From assembly GCF_905147045.1 (NCBI RefSeq), contig NC_065913.1, positions 5,258,001 to 5,322,000 of the forward strand: a stretch of 64,000 bases of DNA, in the 5' to 3' direction. Source of the stretch: Nymphalis io. Its lineage: Eukaryota > Arthropoda > Insecta > Lepidoptera > Nymphalidae. The position numbers and the translations under genes are program-made. Each line of letters starts with the position of its first letter. Position 1 is the stretch's first letter. Positions 1-11,557 of this stretch are shown here, one piece after another. Below the pieces are notes generated by a model. That model searched no databases and was not told where the DNA came from. It was given only the letters and a program-made list of their open reading frames with translations.

Positions 1-165
1 TGATTCTGGGTGTAATTATCTATATAAGTATGTATTTACAAAAGAAAAGTAGTATATGTAGTATCAGTTGTCTGGTTTCCATAGAACATTCTTTGTACAA
101 GCTTAATTTGGGATTAGATGGCCGTGTGTAAAAAATGTCCCAGGATATTATTATATTATATTATT
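1..165 (+). repeat. SINE family C, 3' part, cut by window edge
   Basis: This matches the body and tail of the family C copies at 3411-3830 and 41396-41655, including the stretch GTTGTCTGGTTTCCATAG, and ends in an ATT-rich simple tail. The tRNA-like head lies outside the window. Confidence 0.7.
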
Positions 166-438
166 AAATAATTAATACGGACTTATAGATAATTAGTTTC
201 TGCTCACGATAGAGGGAGAGAGGCGGGGTGTTACGTCAAATTTTAGGTAATCTTTTTCTACACCCCTGATAAAATGTATGATAAATTTCGTAACAAACAA
301 ACACACTTTTGCATTTTTAATATAGTTAGAATTGTTTTTTTAATGATAAGCCTAATATTTCATGTATGTCATTATCATAGACAGTCTGTATTTAAAACAG
401 GGAACTGAAAACGATTCGGCTCTTATTGTCCGTGTGTC

Positions 439-778
439 ACCGCATTATCTGGTGACGTCACTGTCACATTCGGCAAGACAATGCCAGTATGCAGAGAATG
501 ATAGTAAGAGATTTTGCTTACCAACAACCATAACAATATATGACCATATATGACCATAACAACATATGACCATATATGACCATAACAATATATGACCATA
601 TATGACCATAACAATATATGACCATATATGACCATAACAATATATGACCATATATGACCATAACAATATATGACCATATATTGATATGGTTGTTGGTAAG
701 CAAAATCTCTTACTATCATTCTCTGCATACTGGCATTGTCTTGCCGAATGTGACAGTGACGTCACCAGATAATGCGGT
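439..778. mobile_element. Foldback/MITE-like element with perfect 94-bp inverted repeats
   Basis: Positions 439-532 and 685-778 are exact reverse complements over 94 bases. The 152 bases between them are almost entirely a 26-bp tandem repeat. Identity stops sharply outside both arms. There is no coding capacity beyond repeat-driven open frames. Long perfect inverted repeats around a minisatellite resemble non-autonomous foldback DNA transposons. No convincing target site duplication could be seen, so the true ends may differ slightly. Confidence 0.7.
533..684. repeat. 26-bp minisatellite inside the foldback element
   Basis: There are nearly six tandem copies of a 26-bp unit. Each unit itself contains the 10-bp motif ATATGACCAT twice. 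Only isolated substitutions separate the units. Confidence 0.85.
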
Positions 779-984
779 ATTGACCAATAAAAATTGGTTT
801 GATAATACTTGCAAGTTTATTAAAATACGGCTTGTTAATGTTCCATTTCAGAGCAAAATCGTCTTCCCTCTTATGTCTGAGGTAGAATTTCATTTGACAC
901 ATATTGATTTCCTCACAAAGCTTTCCTATGCCGCCAAAAGCGAGATGATTATAAAACAAATTAAGCAACTGCTTATATATGTTC

Positions 985-1190
985 CACTGCTGGGCTATGT
1001 CCATTTTGATGAGAACGTTTCGAGATTATTCCACCAATGCGGTTGCAGGGATATACATGGGATTCTTATCCGACACATACTTTTCTAGCGATGTTTTCCT
1101 TCACCGCCGCGTGAGATGAATTATAAACACAAATTAAGCACATGATAATCAAAGGTGCCCGGGTTTGAATCCAACTTCGGCTAAGATTCT
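985..1190 (-). repeat. SINE family B, degenerate copy
   Basis: In reverse orientation this carries the family B landmarks: a 'ccactgctgggct' block, 'gatgttttccttcaccg', 'gatgaattataaacacaaat' and a B-box-like 'cccgggtttgaatcc'. It is heavily diverged. Confidence 0.6.
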
Positions 1191-1199
1191 TTTTGTGCA

Positions 1200-1370
1200 A
1201 CTTACCTTGGGAACTAAGATTTTATGTCCCTTGTGCCTGTAATTACACTGGCTCACTCACCCTTCAAACCGGAATACAACAATACTAAGTATTGCTGTTT
1301 GGCGGTAGAATATCTGATGAGCGTGTGGTTCCTACCCAGGCTTGCCACTTACCACCAAGTAAATTCACGT
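1200..1370 (-). repeat. Repeat family A, partial copy
   Basis: It contains the family A core (CTTGGGAACTAAGAT, ACACTGGCTCACTCACCC and the AATATCTGATGAG block) in the orientation opposite to the A-rich tail. Confidence 0.75.
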
Positions 1371-1743
1371 GAACTAACCATTTGGTAATCTCGACTCTAA
1401 TTTATTACTTATCTATTTTAAATTAAATAGATAACACTGCCAGGAGTTCAAGATACTTTTTCAGTACCAGGGAATCATAAGACATCTAGGGCTTAAATGG
1501 ACTTAATTCCACAGTTCCACAATTAGCGCTCGGACGAGACCAGGAAAGCTATTACACACTAATTTCCCTGAAGATAATTCGAGCGTAAAATTTAAACGGA
1601 ACTACAACAAAGCGGTACGAGCCTCGTTTACAAATTAATTTACACTAAATGAAACCGCTGGAAATTAATTTATCTAGTAATATTATTGTTCTTTTCGAAA
1701 TTCTTAGATCTTATGTTAAATAAGCTTACTTATTTAACACTTT

Positions 1744-2033
1744 ACTGGTGGTAGGGCTTTGTGCAAGCTCGTCTGGGTAGGTACCACCCACTCATCAGAT
1801 ATTCTACCGCAAAACAGCAATACTTGATATTGTTGTGTTCCGGTTTGAAGGGTGAGTGAGCCAGTGTAATTACAGGCACAAGGGACATAAAATCTTAGTT
1901 CCCAAGGTTGGTGGCGCATTGGATATGTAAGCGATGGTTGACATTTCTTACAATGCTAATGTCTAAGAGCGTTGGTGACCACTTACCATCAGGTGGCCCA
2001 TATGCTCGTCCGCCTTCCTATTCTATAAAAAAA
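1744..2033 (+). mobile_element. Repeat family A, near-complete non-autonomous retroelement
   Basis: This is one of the most complete family A copies. It starts near 'ctggtggtagggctttgtgc' and ends with 'cttaccatcaggtggccc', 'tattctata' and an A-rich tail. There is no open frame of note. The A tail implies retrotransposition, but I see no clear tRNA-type promoter boxes, so calling it a SINE is an inference. The 3' end resembles that of the LINE at 21196-24895. Confidence 0.75.
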
Positions 2034-2094
2034 AAAGAAAAAGCTGAATCGACTGTAATTATATGTTTATATCTATATAGCTATATGCACATTT

Positions 2095-2165
2095 TATTAT
2101 GTATTACCCTCTCATCAGATATTCTACTGCTAAACAACGATACTTATGATTAGTATTGTTGCATT
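2095..2165 (+). repeat. Repeat family A fragment
   Basis: A short diverged fragment of the 'ctcatcagatattctac' region of family A. Confidence 0.45.
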
Positions 2166-2324
2166 CTTAGCAAGATAAAGGCTTTATTTCACGTTCTTGT
2201 TGTAGAATTATTGTTAAGACAAAATATAAAAAAAATGCAAACGTGAGAATTATGAAATGCTAAGACGTGATAACATTTGCCCTCGTACGAGTATAATTTA
2301 CGCAAATGTAATGTACGAGCCTTT

Positions 2325-2375
2325 TAATGTCCCACTGCTGGGCTAAGGCCTCCTCTCCCATCTCTCGTCACAGTC
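2325..2375 (-). repeat. SINE family B tail fragment
   Basis: The block 'gtcccactgctgggctaagg' plus 'cctcctctccc' matches the 3' end of family B in reverse. The rest of the element is absent. Confidence 0.5.
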
Positions 2376-2637
2376 AGGAGGGACTCATTATTATTAAAGA
2401 GTGTAATGCTTTCAGGGTTCATGTATGAATGTATGTGAGTTTCTTAAATCCATCATAACTTTTATACACTTGAACAGATATGAATGTATCCTGACGTCAT
2501 CCCGAGTGACATTATAATTATTTAAATTTTTATTTCGTTTCTCGGTATGGTAGTTGTTTTTTTTTTTAATTTTGACATCGAATTAAAAAAAAGTTATTTT
2601 TACATGAGTAGACATATGCTTTTATGTTCATTTATGT

Positions 2638-2815
2638 ACTACTAGATTTCGCTTGCGGTTCCGCTCGCGCTATAGGGGGACGAGGGCAAATATTAGGAAA
2701 ATGGGGTTTAAGCTTATAATTTCATCAAAATTTCATCAAAATCGATCTAGTGGTTTAGCCGTGAAAGCATAACAGACAAACAGAGATATTTTCGTATTTA
2801 TAATATTAGTATTGA
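2638..2815 (-). repeat. Repeat family F (possibly Helitron-like) copy
   Basis: In reverse it starts with 'tactaatattataaatacg', continues through 'ctgtttgtctgttatgc' and the 'gatgaaattttgatgaaatt' region, and ends in CTAGT. Related copies lie at 19505, 19970, 26800, 28418 and 47195. The CTAGT end suggests a Helitron-type element, but this is an inference. Confidence 0.5.
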
Positions 2816-3410
2816 TTTCAATAGTGCAAGTTTCGATACTACTTTATTATATTTTATTAAATAAATAAATTGCGATACAAAGTTACGATAAATTAATCCT
2901 TGCATTTATTTTTAATTTAAATCGAAGCAAAATCCTTAATAAAATACAAAATAAACGGTACATTATTGACTCGATTCAGAAAGGTTATCCATCAAAACAT
3001 AAATTGAGTTACAAATTACGAATAAAACACAAAACATCTAATCAAAACTCTTCTTGTTTCAAAACAATGAGAAACGGAATACAATCGCTTTTCGTTCAAA
3101 ACTAAGGCTGATTGACTATTTAATGATTAGCATTGTAAAGCGCTCAATCGCACAATAACGCAAGTATAAATGTACAGCAGCGCTTTTCTGTGAGAAACTT
3201 TCTGATATTTTAAGACCGTTTTCTGCGATGAGTTTCGAGTTTGTTCTTACAGTGCTGTAAATGTTTTACACGCATGAATGACTTTGATATTATAAGCATA
3301 AATGGTAAGCTTGCTTTTAATCTATGTCTACGGGAGATGGTGAAGTACCATCAGAGTGTACATTTGTATATCCTTGTAAATTGTAAAATCAATAACAAAT
3401 AACTACACGA
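2816..3410. other. No gene recognised
   Basis: AT-rich DNA with homopolymer runs. I see no coding signal or clear repeat copy. Confidence 0.5.
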
Positions 3411-3600
3411 CGACGAGCCAGTTGGCGTGGTTGGTAGATACTTGCCTTTCGCGCCGCAGGTCGTGGGTTCAATTCCCACCCAGGACAGACACTTTTGTGT
3501 ATAAAAATGTCTGTTTGTCTTGAGTCTGGGTGTCATTATCTATATAAGTATGTATTTACAAAATAAAAGTAGTATATATATATATATACTACTTTTATAT
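3411..3600 (+). mobile_element. SINE family C, tRNA-derived head and body
   Basis: It begins with a tRNA-like head: an A-box-like TGGCGTGGTTGGTAGA and a B-box GGTTCAATTCC, about 40 bases apart. The family body follows (TCTGTTTGTCTTGAGTCTGGG and onward). The head resembles a tRNA, but the long shared body shows it is a SINE rather than a tRNA gene. The tail continues at 3733-3830 after a family A insertion. Confidence 0.75.
3563..3599. repeat. Perfect palindrome in SINE C
   Basis: A self-complementary stretch made of two ATAAAAGTAGT arms around a TA run. The second arm is not part of the normal family C body, so it arose locally, immediately next to the family A insertion. Confidence 0.7.
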
Positions 3601-3601
3601 A

Positions 3602-3732
3602 GGTGCCTGTTATAACACTGGCTCACTCACCCTTCAAACCGGAACACAACAATATCAAGTACTACTGTTTTGCGGTAAAGCATCTGATGAGTGGGTGGCA
3701 CCTAAGCAGACGAGCTTGCAGAAAGCCCTACT
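3602..3732 (-). repeat. Repeat family A fragment nested in SINE C
   Basis: The family A core 'ctggctcactcacccttcaa' through 'cagacgagcttgca' interrupts the family C copy. Family C sequence resumes on the far side. Confidence 0.7.
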
Positions 3733-3830
3733 GTATGTTATATATCAGTTGTCTGGTTTCCATAGTACGAGCTCCACTTAGCTTGGGATCAGATGGCCTT
3801 GTGTGAATAACGTCCCAGGCCATTATTATT
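3733..3830 (+). repeat. SINE family C tail resumed
   Basis: It contains the 'ttgtctggtttccatag' and 'gtcccaggccattatt' blocks of family C with the ATT tail. Confidence 0.65.
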
Positions 3831-3839
3831 ATAATAAGT

Positions 3840-6800
3840 TGAAAAATTAAATATTTCTGAAGATACAAAAATTTATATTTCAAATTAAATCAGATAAATA
3901 TTAAAATTTATATGATACTAATAAAATACTTAGCACCTCTATCTTTGTTTTTAAATAATAAAAACGTTTCAACATTGCAGATAAGCCTAATTTATTTAAA
4001 AGGTTTGTAATACTAAATAGACCCGTTTAAATTAACTAAGTACTTAAAATGTATTTTTAACACCGAAATCATGTTTTAACATATTTATCTTCATTATATA
4101 AAATAGATCGCTTTTTGCATTTGATGTAACATTTTTTTTTTTTAAACAATATTTCCATAAGATCGGAATTGAGATTCTGTAAGAACTCAATTCGTTACTC
4201 AGTAAAACGTTGACAACCGACTTATCGTGACATACTATTTTGTTGCGTGTATTCTCGAAATGCTATAATTATTACGGTCAATGTCGCAAATCATTATCTG
4301 ACATTTCACGACCGTTTTCAACGGTGAGATTCGAGTTTCTTCTTACAGAACAGGTAATTCATAAATAATTATATAGAGAATAAATTACATCCTCAGAATG
4401 GCGTATATACTAAGTTTTATGCTTTTGAATAGTAACATTAGCAATCACTTACGTTATCGCTGATAAGAACCAATGGAAACACCGGCATGGGGTTCTATTT
4501 CAAATTTCGGGAACTCAATCGGGAATGTTATGTCCGGTGTATTTCTTCTTAAGCATTTACATTCCTATATTGTAGAAGTCCAATCTCCAATCTGCACACA
4601 CAACAATCACTGTTTCTGATACGAACTGCTAGAATGAGGAATACTTGATCAGCTTCTGTGTTTTTTACAACATATCACCTGAGTAACTTCAGAACAGGAG
4701 TGAATTGTCTTATATGCAAGTCTTTTAGAAACGATTGACGAAGCGACAGCTGATTTTTTACAAAAAAAAATATATAGATAGCTAATTAATAGAGCCCAGC
4801 TCTACCAAGCCGCGCGAGTGAAGCTCGGTCACCCGGTAATAGTACTAATGTCATTTACTTTGCGTTAGAGAATTTTAGACTGCTAGGTTAGTCTGAATAA
4901 GAGACCTGTGTCTGAATTTATATTTATGAGAAGTAATTAAGGCTCCTACGTGTAGAAGCGGAACAAATAAATAAACTCACTTTAGTAATAATTCTAGATC
5001 GAATTACCTTGACATGCGTAGCACAAACTTACTGATCTTAAAAAAATAACACAAGTATAATACGTAAAGCACATAACGTCTAAAGGGAAATTGCGTCAGA
5101 ATGGTTTCAACCGAACGTTACATGAAAAGCGTTGCACTTAATTTCAACCTTAAAATATAACTCTCATTTAACATCAAGAAGTTTAATTGAAAATACATAC
5201 GCGAAATAGCAATAATATTGTTTTTTTTTTTTAAATGTTCATTTATCCATCGTGTATAAACTAGATTATTTTGTCAACAGTACAAGATCAATCATTCTCG
5301 ACCAAGTCTAATTTGATATACACTATAATTAATATGAATACATACACGTAAATGAATACTGAAATGAAATTAAATTGCTCCACAGCTTTAAAAGCTCCTC
5401 AAAACAACGGATTAATAAAATCGTTCCACGGCTTTGAAAGACAAAACTATTTCATTATTACGTTGTGATATAAGAAGTTAAGTAAATGAATTGCTGCCAT
5501 TCCGTATTTAATTTTATTGTTATTCCATATATAACTAAAATTTAAATAAAAAAAAAATCAAGGCGGACATTTCCAACTGTTGAATTGAACTAAGACCTGG
5601 AGGCCTGTATCCTCATGAACTAGCTAATAAACCAACAATTAAATTTATATTAATTTTATCATTAAAGTAGTTACCAAAAATACTTAGCTATGTAGCGATA
5701 AAGAAAATCTACCCGACACACAAACCACGGCTTTATATTAATTTATTCATTTGTTCAGGATTCAATTTTAATTAATACCCCTTTATTCTTGGTCTCGGGG
5801 AAGTCATCGAGTATTTTCTGTATTAGAATTTTACAAAACAATGCGATGACGTCATTATACTTGACTGACGGTTCATTTGTTTCATTATTAGCTGTTAATT
5901 GTAAACGAACGCTGTAAGGGATTGTTTACACTAACGGCTTACCTGACTTTTCAATAGTTGTTTTTTATATTAAGACAACGGTACACGTTCTTATGATCGG
6001 AAAACAATTCATTTCTGAGTTTTCATATGACAGTGGAGACCACTTACCATAATATGAATGTATTTCTATTTTTTTTAATGGTATGAATGGCAAGGTGTTG
6101 AAAAAAATTCATGTGTAAATAAGAAATCTTACGCTGACGTCATCTGTCGCTCGAAGTCTCAGTTAGCCCCTGCAGCTTACCGAGCGCTGAGATATTTATA
6201 CATCAAAACGAGTTTTTTTTTGTATTTCTAAAGCAATTATTTATTATTTGCCATTTAAGGGTTGTCAGCACTAAAAAATTGTTATTTGAGTGTATATACA
6301 AACACATATCAATCATCATATTACCTTTTATTAAACAAAAATATAAATAAAATATTTTATTCATCGTTATCAGATAAAAATAAAACCAAATCATCTAACC
6401 ATCGTTCCGATCTCAATGCGGTAGTAACGTTGCAACATAAAACGAACATTATCGACAACAATTGGTACTTCTCGATTTACGACTTCTCGATTACGCCTTA
6501 CTCGATATCGTTTCAGTATCGCAATCATATATAAATAAACTATAGTGGACTTATTTGGCCATATATAACACCATAATTACAATTAAAGTCTGTAAATATA
6601 CCTCAACTGGATTAAGGCCTCTCCACTTGAGATAAACGCTTTTCTCTCTCTTTTTCTGACTTTCTTTTCTCACGATGATGTTTAATCGAGCACGAGATGA
6701 ATTATCATATAGCTTAATTAATTGATTCATAACAAGAAGACAGACAAGCAAAGTGGTATCTTATAGTAAGCGGTCCAATCGTTCATTAAGCCTTAAATCC

Positions 6801-7320
6801 TTATTAATAAAGAGAACTTGTACCGGTAATTACTGGGTCACCTTCAAACCGTAAAACAACAAAACGTAGTATTGATATTATGAAGCAGAATAATTGACAT
6901 ATTGGACGCGTTTGCAATGCAAAAATATATAAATGTATAATTTATATTAAAAAGAAAAATACTCTTGAATTAAGATATAAATATTAAGAAATCGACACGA
7001 CTTATGTTTATCAATATTCACTCTTAAACGTATTTAAATATGATTCAAATTCGTATATCAGTTCGAAGCTCACTGGTTTCAAACCCCATATATTTTGACC
7101 AGTTGAAGAGCCTCAGGAAATTTGAATGCGGGTTTTATTAGCAGAGATATACGGGTTCCACCATAAATGACTTGCCGGTTGATGTTCTCTTCAACGCATA
7201 AAAGTCTCACTTTACGATTTAATTTGCAAACACAAATATATACTGGAAGTGATAGAGAAACCATTTATAATTTGGTTTGTTTTATTAAATTAATAAAATT
7301 ATGTAGCTGATCGTTAAATA
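3840..7320. other. AT-rich intergenic DNA, no gene recognised
   Basis: The only open frames are short and AT-driven, without domain features or splice-compatible neighbours. Poly(T) runs occur near 4130, 5220 and 6215. A short block at about 6120-6180 (TCTTACGCTGACGTCAT) recurs in inverted orientation near 17255, suggesting an old dispersed repeat. Confidence 0.5.
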
Positions 7321-7326
7321 GTATTA

Positions 7327-7505
7327 TAGAATAGAAAGGCGGACGAGCATATGGGCCAATAGAAAATGGCATTGTAAGAAATGTCAACCATCGCTTACAT
7401 TACCAATGCGCCACTAACCTTGGGAACTTAGATGTTATGTCCCTTGTGCCTGTAATTACACTGGCTCACTCACCCTTCAAACCGGAACACAACAATACCA
7501 AGTAT
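7327..7505 (-). repeat. Repeat family A, 3' half
   Basis: In reverse, this holds the family A 3' end ('aggcggacgagcatatgggcc' on the plus strand) and its core up to the 'aaaccggaacacaacaatac' block, where it stops. Confidence 0.75.
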
Positions 7506-8200
7506 GTTGTAGTAATGTATGACTGTTAATTGAATTAAAGATTCAGTCAATTAAGTTTTTTTTTAATGTAAAAAACTGTGCATAAAAATATTACCGATCA
7601 CTCATTGAACCACCAAGGCGAGCATCTAGGTGTTACAACCTAACATTCAAACCCAAATAAGGCCTTTTCCCGTCATTTAAACGTTATAAATTTTGTACCA
7701 ATTTACTTCTTAATAAACTCAATCACAATTCGAAATTCGAATTATCCGAAAGGTGACGTCACTGAACATTACAGATTCCTAAAAAAAATAAGCCACTTCC
7801 ATAGTTAACGAAACAGCGTTCACGAGCTTGTCTGGATTATTGAAAGTTTTACGTTAGCCACAAGGAGTACTCGAATACTTAAATGATTGAATAATACATT
7901 TAAGGAAACGTCAATAAAATACGCTTTTTATCTCTTAGCAATACTATCAATATTTATGAAAACATTCCTAAATTATTTCTGAGGGAAGATTCAATAATTC
8001 CGGAGGTCAGACTGAAGACCGCGTGGCCACGTGGAAATTTTTTTATTATCATTTTGAACTTGTAATGTTTTTAATTTGAATTATTTATAACATTAGTTAT
8101 ATACGATGGATGCTATGGCTTTCTATAATCGAGGGAGCATAGAAATATAACTAGAGTTGTTGGAGATCCTAGTAAAAAAACAATATATCTCTAAGCTCAC
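7506..8200. other. No gene recognised
   Basis: AT-rich unique-looking sequence without coding signal. Confidence 0.5.
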
Positions 8201-8204
8201 CCAT

Positions 8205-8275
8205 ATTAAATATTGCTGTTTGGCAGTAGAATAAGTGATGAGTGGGTGGTACCCAGAAAGGCTTGCACAAAGCAC
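8205..8275 (-). repeat. Repeat family A fragment
   Basis: A short copy of the 'ttgctgtttggcagtagaat ... gagtgggtggtaccca' region. Confidence 0.6.
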
Positions 8276-8675
8276 TACAAACGATAATAGAAATTACCTC
8301 AGTGAAAAGATCTTAAAAATAGACCATATATAACATACCATAGACCATACCTTAATTTTCATCTTTAAACATAATATCTATCAAAATTAAGTATTATTCT
8401 TGTAATAAATAATACCGAGCATAATAAACAATTACTACCTTATATAATAGCATCGATAAAAGGCTAGTAATAATTTATAATTAATCATTATTATACTTCA
8501 GCTTTAGTACAAAAGCTTAGCACTCTGAGAACCTAGGTATAATCAAATTTACCTACAATAAACTTTGTAAATACTAGTGTTTACCATTTTTCGTATCGTT
8601 ATCGATAAATAATATTTTTCAAATATTTAACTTTAACAAATGCATAGATAAGCATATGCATATAATGCATAGAAA

Positions 8676-8900
8676 CTTAATCGATGATCGTGGATTCAAA
8701 CCCGGAAAAGCACCACTGAAATTTCATGTGCTTATTTTGTGTATATAATTCATCTCGTGCTTGACGGTGAAGGAAACATCGTGACGAAAGCTGCATGTGT
8801 CTAATTTCACCGAAATTCTACCACATGTGTAGTCCACCAACCCGCATTGCAGCACCGTGGTAGAATAAACTCCAAATCTTTTTCTCGAGAAAGGAAATTT
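8676..8900 (+). repeat. SINE family B, 5'-truncated copy
   Basis: Begins at the tRNA-like B box (gattcaaaccc) and continues through 'aattcatctcgtgcttgacg', 'cctgcatgtgtctaatttc'-type and 'ccaccaacccgcattg' blocks. It is diverged and lacks the tail. Confidence 0.65.
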
Positions 8901-8920
8901 ACCATTATTTGATTATTATT

Positions 8921-9175
8921 ATGAATTTAAGGTTATTTGTTATTTTTTACTATTTTTTTAAACAAATAATGGTCACTAAAAAATTATCCATTATAGATGC
9001 TGAGGTGAACTACATTGTAGACGATTTGAGGATCCAGGAAGATTTGTATTGGGATAATAAGTATCTTCGCATTTGTTATAGTGTTGACGGTATTCGCTTG
9101 AAACGCCCCAGATTAACGATTTCGCTATCTGAATACGTTGAAATAATTAACTATATTATCGCGAAAATATATTAA
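8921..9175 (+). CDS. Small hypothetical protein, weak PC4-like look
   Basis: An 84-residue reading frame from the first ATG; a second ATG at 8969 would give 68 residues. The N-terminus is hydrophobic and aromatic. The rest has balanced, non-repetitive composition and codon use that looks more coding than the surrounding AT-rich DNA. The C-terminal part, from WDNKYLRICYSVDGIRL through an LTISLSEYVEIINYI helix-like end, resembles in outline the beta-strands plus ISL...W/Y...L helix of PC4/p15 single-stranded-DNA-binding domains. That resemblance is an eye-level impression only. No splice partner or poly(A) signal was assigned, so it could be a single-exon gene, an orphan exon or a relic. Confidence 0.25.
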   Translation: MNLRLFVIFYYFFKQIMVTKKLSIIDAEVNYIVDDLRIQEDLYWDNKYLRICYSVDGIRLKRPRLTISLSEYVEIINYIIAKIY

Positions 9176-9845
9176 ATCAACACTCTTTACAATCTACGTC
9201 CATCTAGAAACCATGTTCAATCATATTGTGATAAAATATCAGTCTGTTAGTAATTAAAACACAAACAAACAAAACTTTCCACTTTTTTATATAAGTAATA
9301 CACACACAAATACACATTACACTAATAAAAATTTAATAAATCGTTTATAATCAAGTGTCTTCTTAACATATTTGCGGACTAGAGTTTTTTTTTCAATTCA
9401 AGTCCGTTATAGGCGAATTGCCACACTGTATATAACGGTATGTATATAGGTATTCATTGGGCGATCCAGAATATATATGTCAAATCTATTCTAAGCAGTA
9501 TCTTGAAAAACAGTTATATCTCTGAGTGTAGCTAGAAAATTATATGCCACAAAAATACAATATAAAACTTAAGTTACTTTTATGTATCTTAGAAATATGA
9601 TCTTGTATGTTAAACTTCTATGTCTAATGGATAACATAAATAAAAAAACTTCACGTGTTATGAAAATAGTTAATAGTTAAAAATATATTTATCGATTTTA
9701 TTATATTCGATACTAACATTACATCACTACGGTATTAAGCCGTCTAGCCTTTATAAGAAGGTTAATTTGTTGTTATTTTTTACTAAAGCTTACATTATAT
9801 TTTTTTATAATTTATTAACATAATTATTTAAAAAAAACTAGATTA
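9176..9845. other. No gene recognised
   Basis: AT-rich DNA, no coding or repeat signature identified. Confidence 0.5.
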
Positions 9846-9859
9846 AATTGAGTGAAACG

Positions 9860-10095
9860 GACGGACAAATGAGCCACCTAATAGTAAGTGGTCACCAACA
9901 CCCAATATCGATTGGCTCATTGGCGATGTAATTGATGGGCAATGTAAGACATATTAATACATCCCACAAATCCATCAATAACATCGCCAATGCCACCAGC
10001 CTTGGAAACTAAAATTTTGTGTCCCCGTAGTTGTACTGAACACAATAATAGTAAGTATAGTACCAAATGAACTTTCACGAAGCCCTGCCACCAAG
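9860..10095 (-). repeat. Repeat family A, old degenerate copy
   Basis: Retains 'gagccacctaatagtaagtg', 'gccttggaaactaaaatttt' and 'gccctgccaccaagtag' blocks with many changes, indicating an old insertion. An (AC)n run lies just downstream at about 10129-10141. Confidence 0.6.
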
Positions 10096-10141
10096 TAGTT
10101 ATTAAATCAGTTACAATTATATAAAGACACACACACACACA

Positions 10142-10544
10142 CGTCACGTACGTCTAAAAAGCATAAGATGGTAATACATAGACAATTGTAAGCGTTGAAT
10201 TTGAATAAAATACGAAATTTAAAAAATCGAACCTATTCTAAATTTAAAATGAGAACTGAATAAGTTTACAACTAAATTATTTTTATATTCACAACGGATA
10301 CCAGTTGTATTGTAGTTAACATTAACTGAAAGTAACATAAATCGCAGTTAACTTGTCTAAACTCGTTTCCACCCTTGCACGGTTCCGACTTCCCACCAGA
10401 AACTATAAACGTTAACGTTAAAATTTGTTTATTTTATGAATACTAACTGAAATATCAAATTACGACGGTTTTTATATTAATTTGAAAAGATTTGCTTCAT
10501 ATATAATAATCCGTTATAAATAGCTATATCCGATGATTTTTATG
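10142..10544. other. No gene recognised
   Basis: AT-rich sequence without coding signal. Confidence 0.5.
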
Positions 10545-10790
10545 TTATAGGACAAATGGGCCACCTGATGTGAAGTGGTCCATCGCTCATAGACATTGGT
10601 GATGTAAGAAATATTAATCATTCCTTACATCGCCAACCGTGGGAACTAATATGTTGTTATGTGCCTGTTACACTGGCTCACTCACTATTAAAATCGGAAT
10701 ACAATAATTCGAAGTATTGCGGTTTAGCAGTAGAATATCTTATGAATGGGTGGTATCTATCTAGACGGGCTTGCAAAAATCCTTTTGACC
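10545..10790 (-). repeat. Repeat family A copy
   Basis: Spans most of the family, from 'gggccacctgatgtgaagtg' to 'tagacgggcttgcaaaaatc', with small deletions. It abuts the family D element that follows. Confidence 0.7.
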
Positions 10791-10794
10791 AATA

Positions 10795-11160
10795 TAATAA
10801 TAAGAATTTCGTCCAGACCGATTTCGGCCACAGCGGCATCTTAAGAGAGAGCCAACTACGCAGGAGATATTATAGTGCACAAATGTGTGCGCAAACACAG
10901 GTGCACTCTCTATTCTTGTTCTTCTCAGGCAATCCGACACGACCGGAAAAAGTTCAGGCGCAGGACCAATGGCTTTACGTGCTTTCCAAGGCACGGGACT
11001 GTACACACTTCCAATTTCCGACTCCGGGCTGCTACTGAGAATTTTCTGACAGAAAAACCCAATAAATTTTTATTGGCCCGACCTGGGAATTGAACCCAGG
11101 ACCTCGGGGTCTGCGGCCTTACATCAAGTCACTAGAACAACGAGGCAGTCGACCACCACC
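10795..11160 (-). mobile_element. SINE family D, tRNA-like head
   Basis: This is the reverse complement of the element at 26203-26575. Shared blocks include 'cgtgccttggaaagcacgta', 'cggtcgtgtcggattgcc' and 'ctcaatagcagcccgg' on the sense strand. The head, at the right-hand end here, contains 'gggcccgacctgggaattga' on the displayed strand, that is a tRNA-like B-box region TTCAATTCCCAGGTCGGGC in sense. Two copies with opposite orientation in one window support a real SINE family. Confidence 0.7.
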
Positions 11161-11557
11161 ACCAATATATATATTACGTTTATTAATGTCATGAACACAT
11201 CTTAATTTCTTTCGTTTCTCTCATCGACCTTACGGTAGCCTGTAAGATATTAGCGAGGAGGCCGCCTATTATGTATTTTTTGTATGTTTTTTTATGACTA
11301 TGTTTATTGATGTATAGTTTATGTATCTGGAAATATGCAGGGCTTCATGTGACGGTCTCATTTTTTCAATAAGAAAATAATTTACGGATTCGTAAATGTG
11401 TGTAAAATGCTAGCAAAAAGTTAGTATCTGAATTTCAGTAGATTATTTTGGCGGTAAAACCGTTAAATGTCAAAACATATAATTTATGCAGCCAAAGTTG
11501 CTGGCGACGAGCCAGTGTTAGTCTACATTATTGTTTGTAATTAAAGTCTTAACCGTA

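Noticed and set aside
533..684. CRISPR-like array of 26-bp repeats
   Set aside because: The units are contiguous without unique spacers, the context is an insect genome, and the array is enclosed by inverted repeats of a foldback element.
423..765. Three overlapping minus-strand open frames rich in Ile, Tyr, Trp and Gly
   Set aside because: They are translations of the 26-bp tandem repeat and its flanking inverted arms; a repeat unit without stops opens several frames at once.
3414..3486. tRNA gene candidate
   Set aside because: The tRNA-like sequence is the head of SINE family C, continues into the shared SINE body and recurs at 41580-41652 and 39596.
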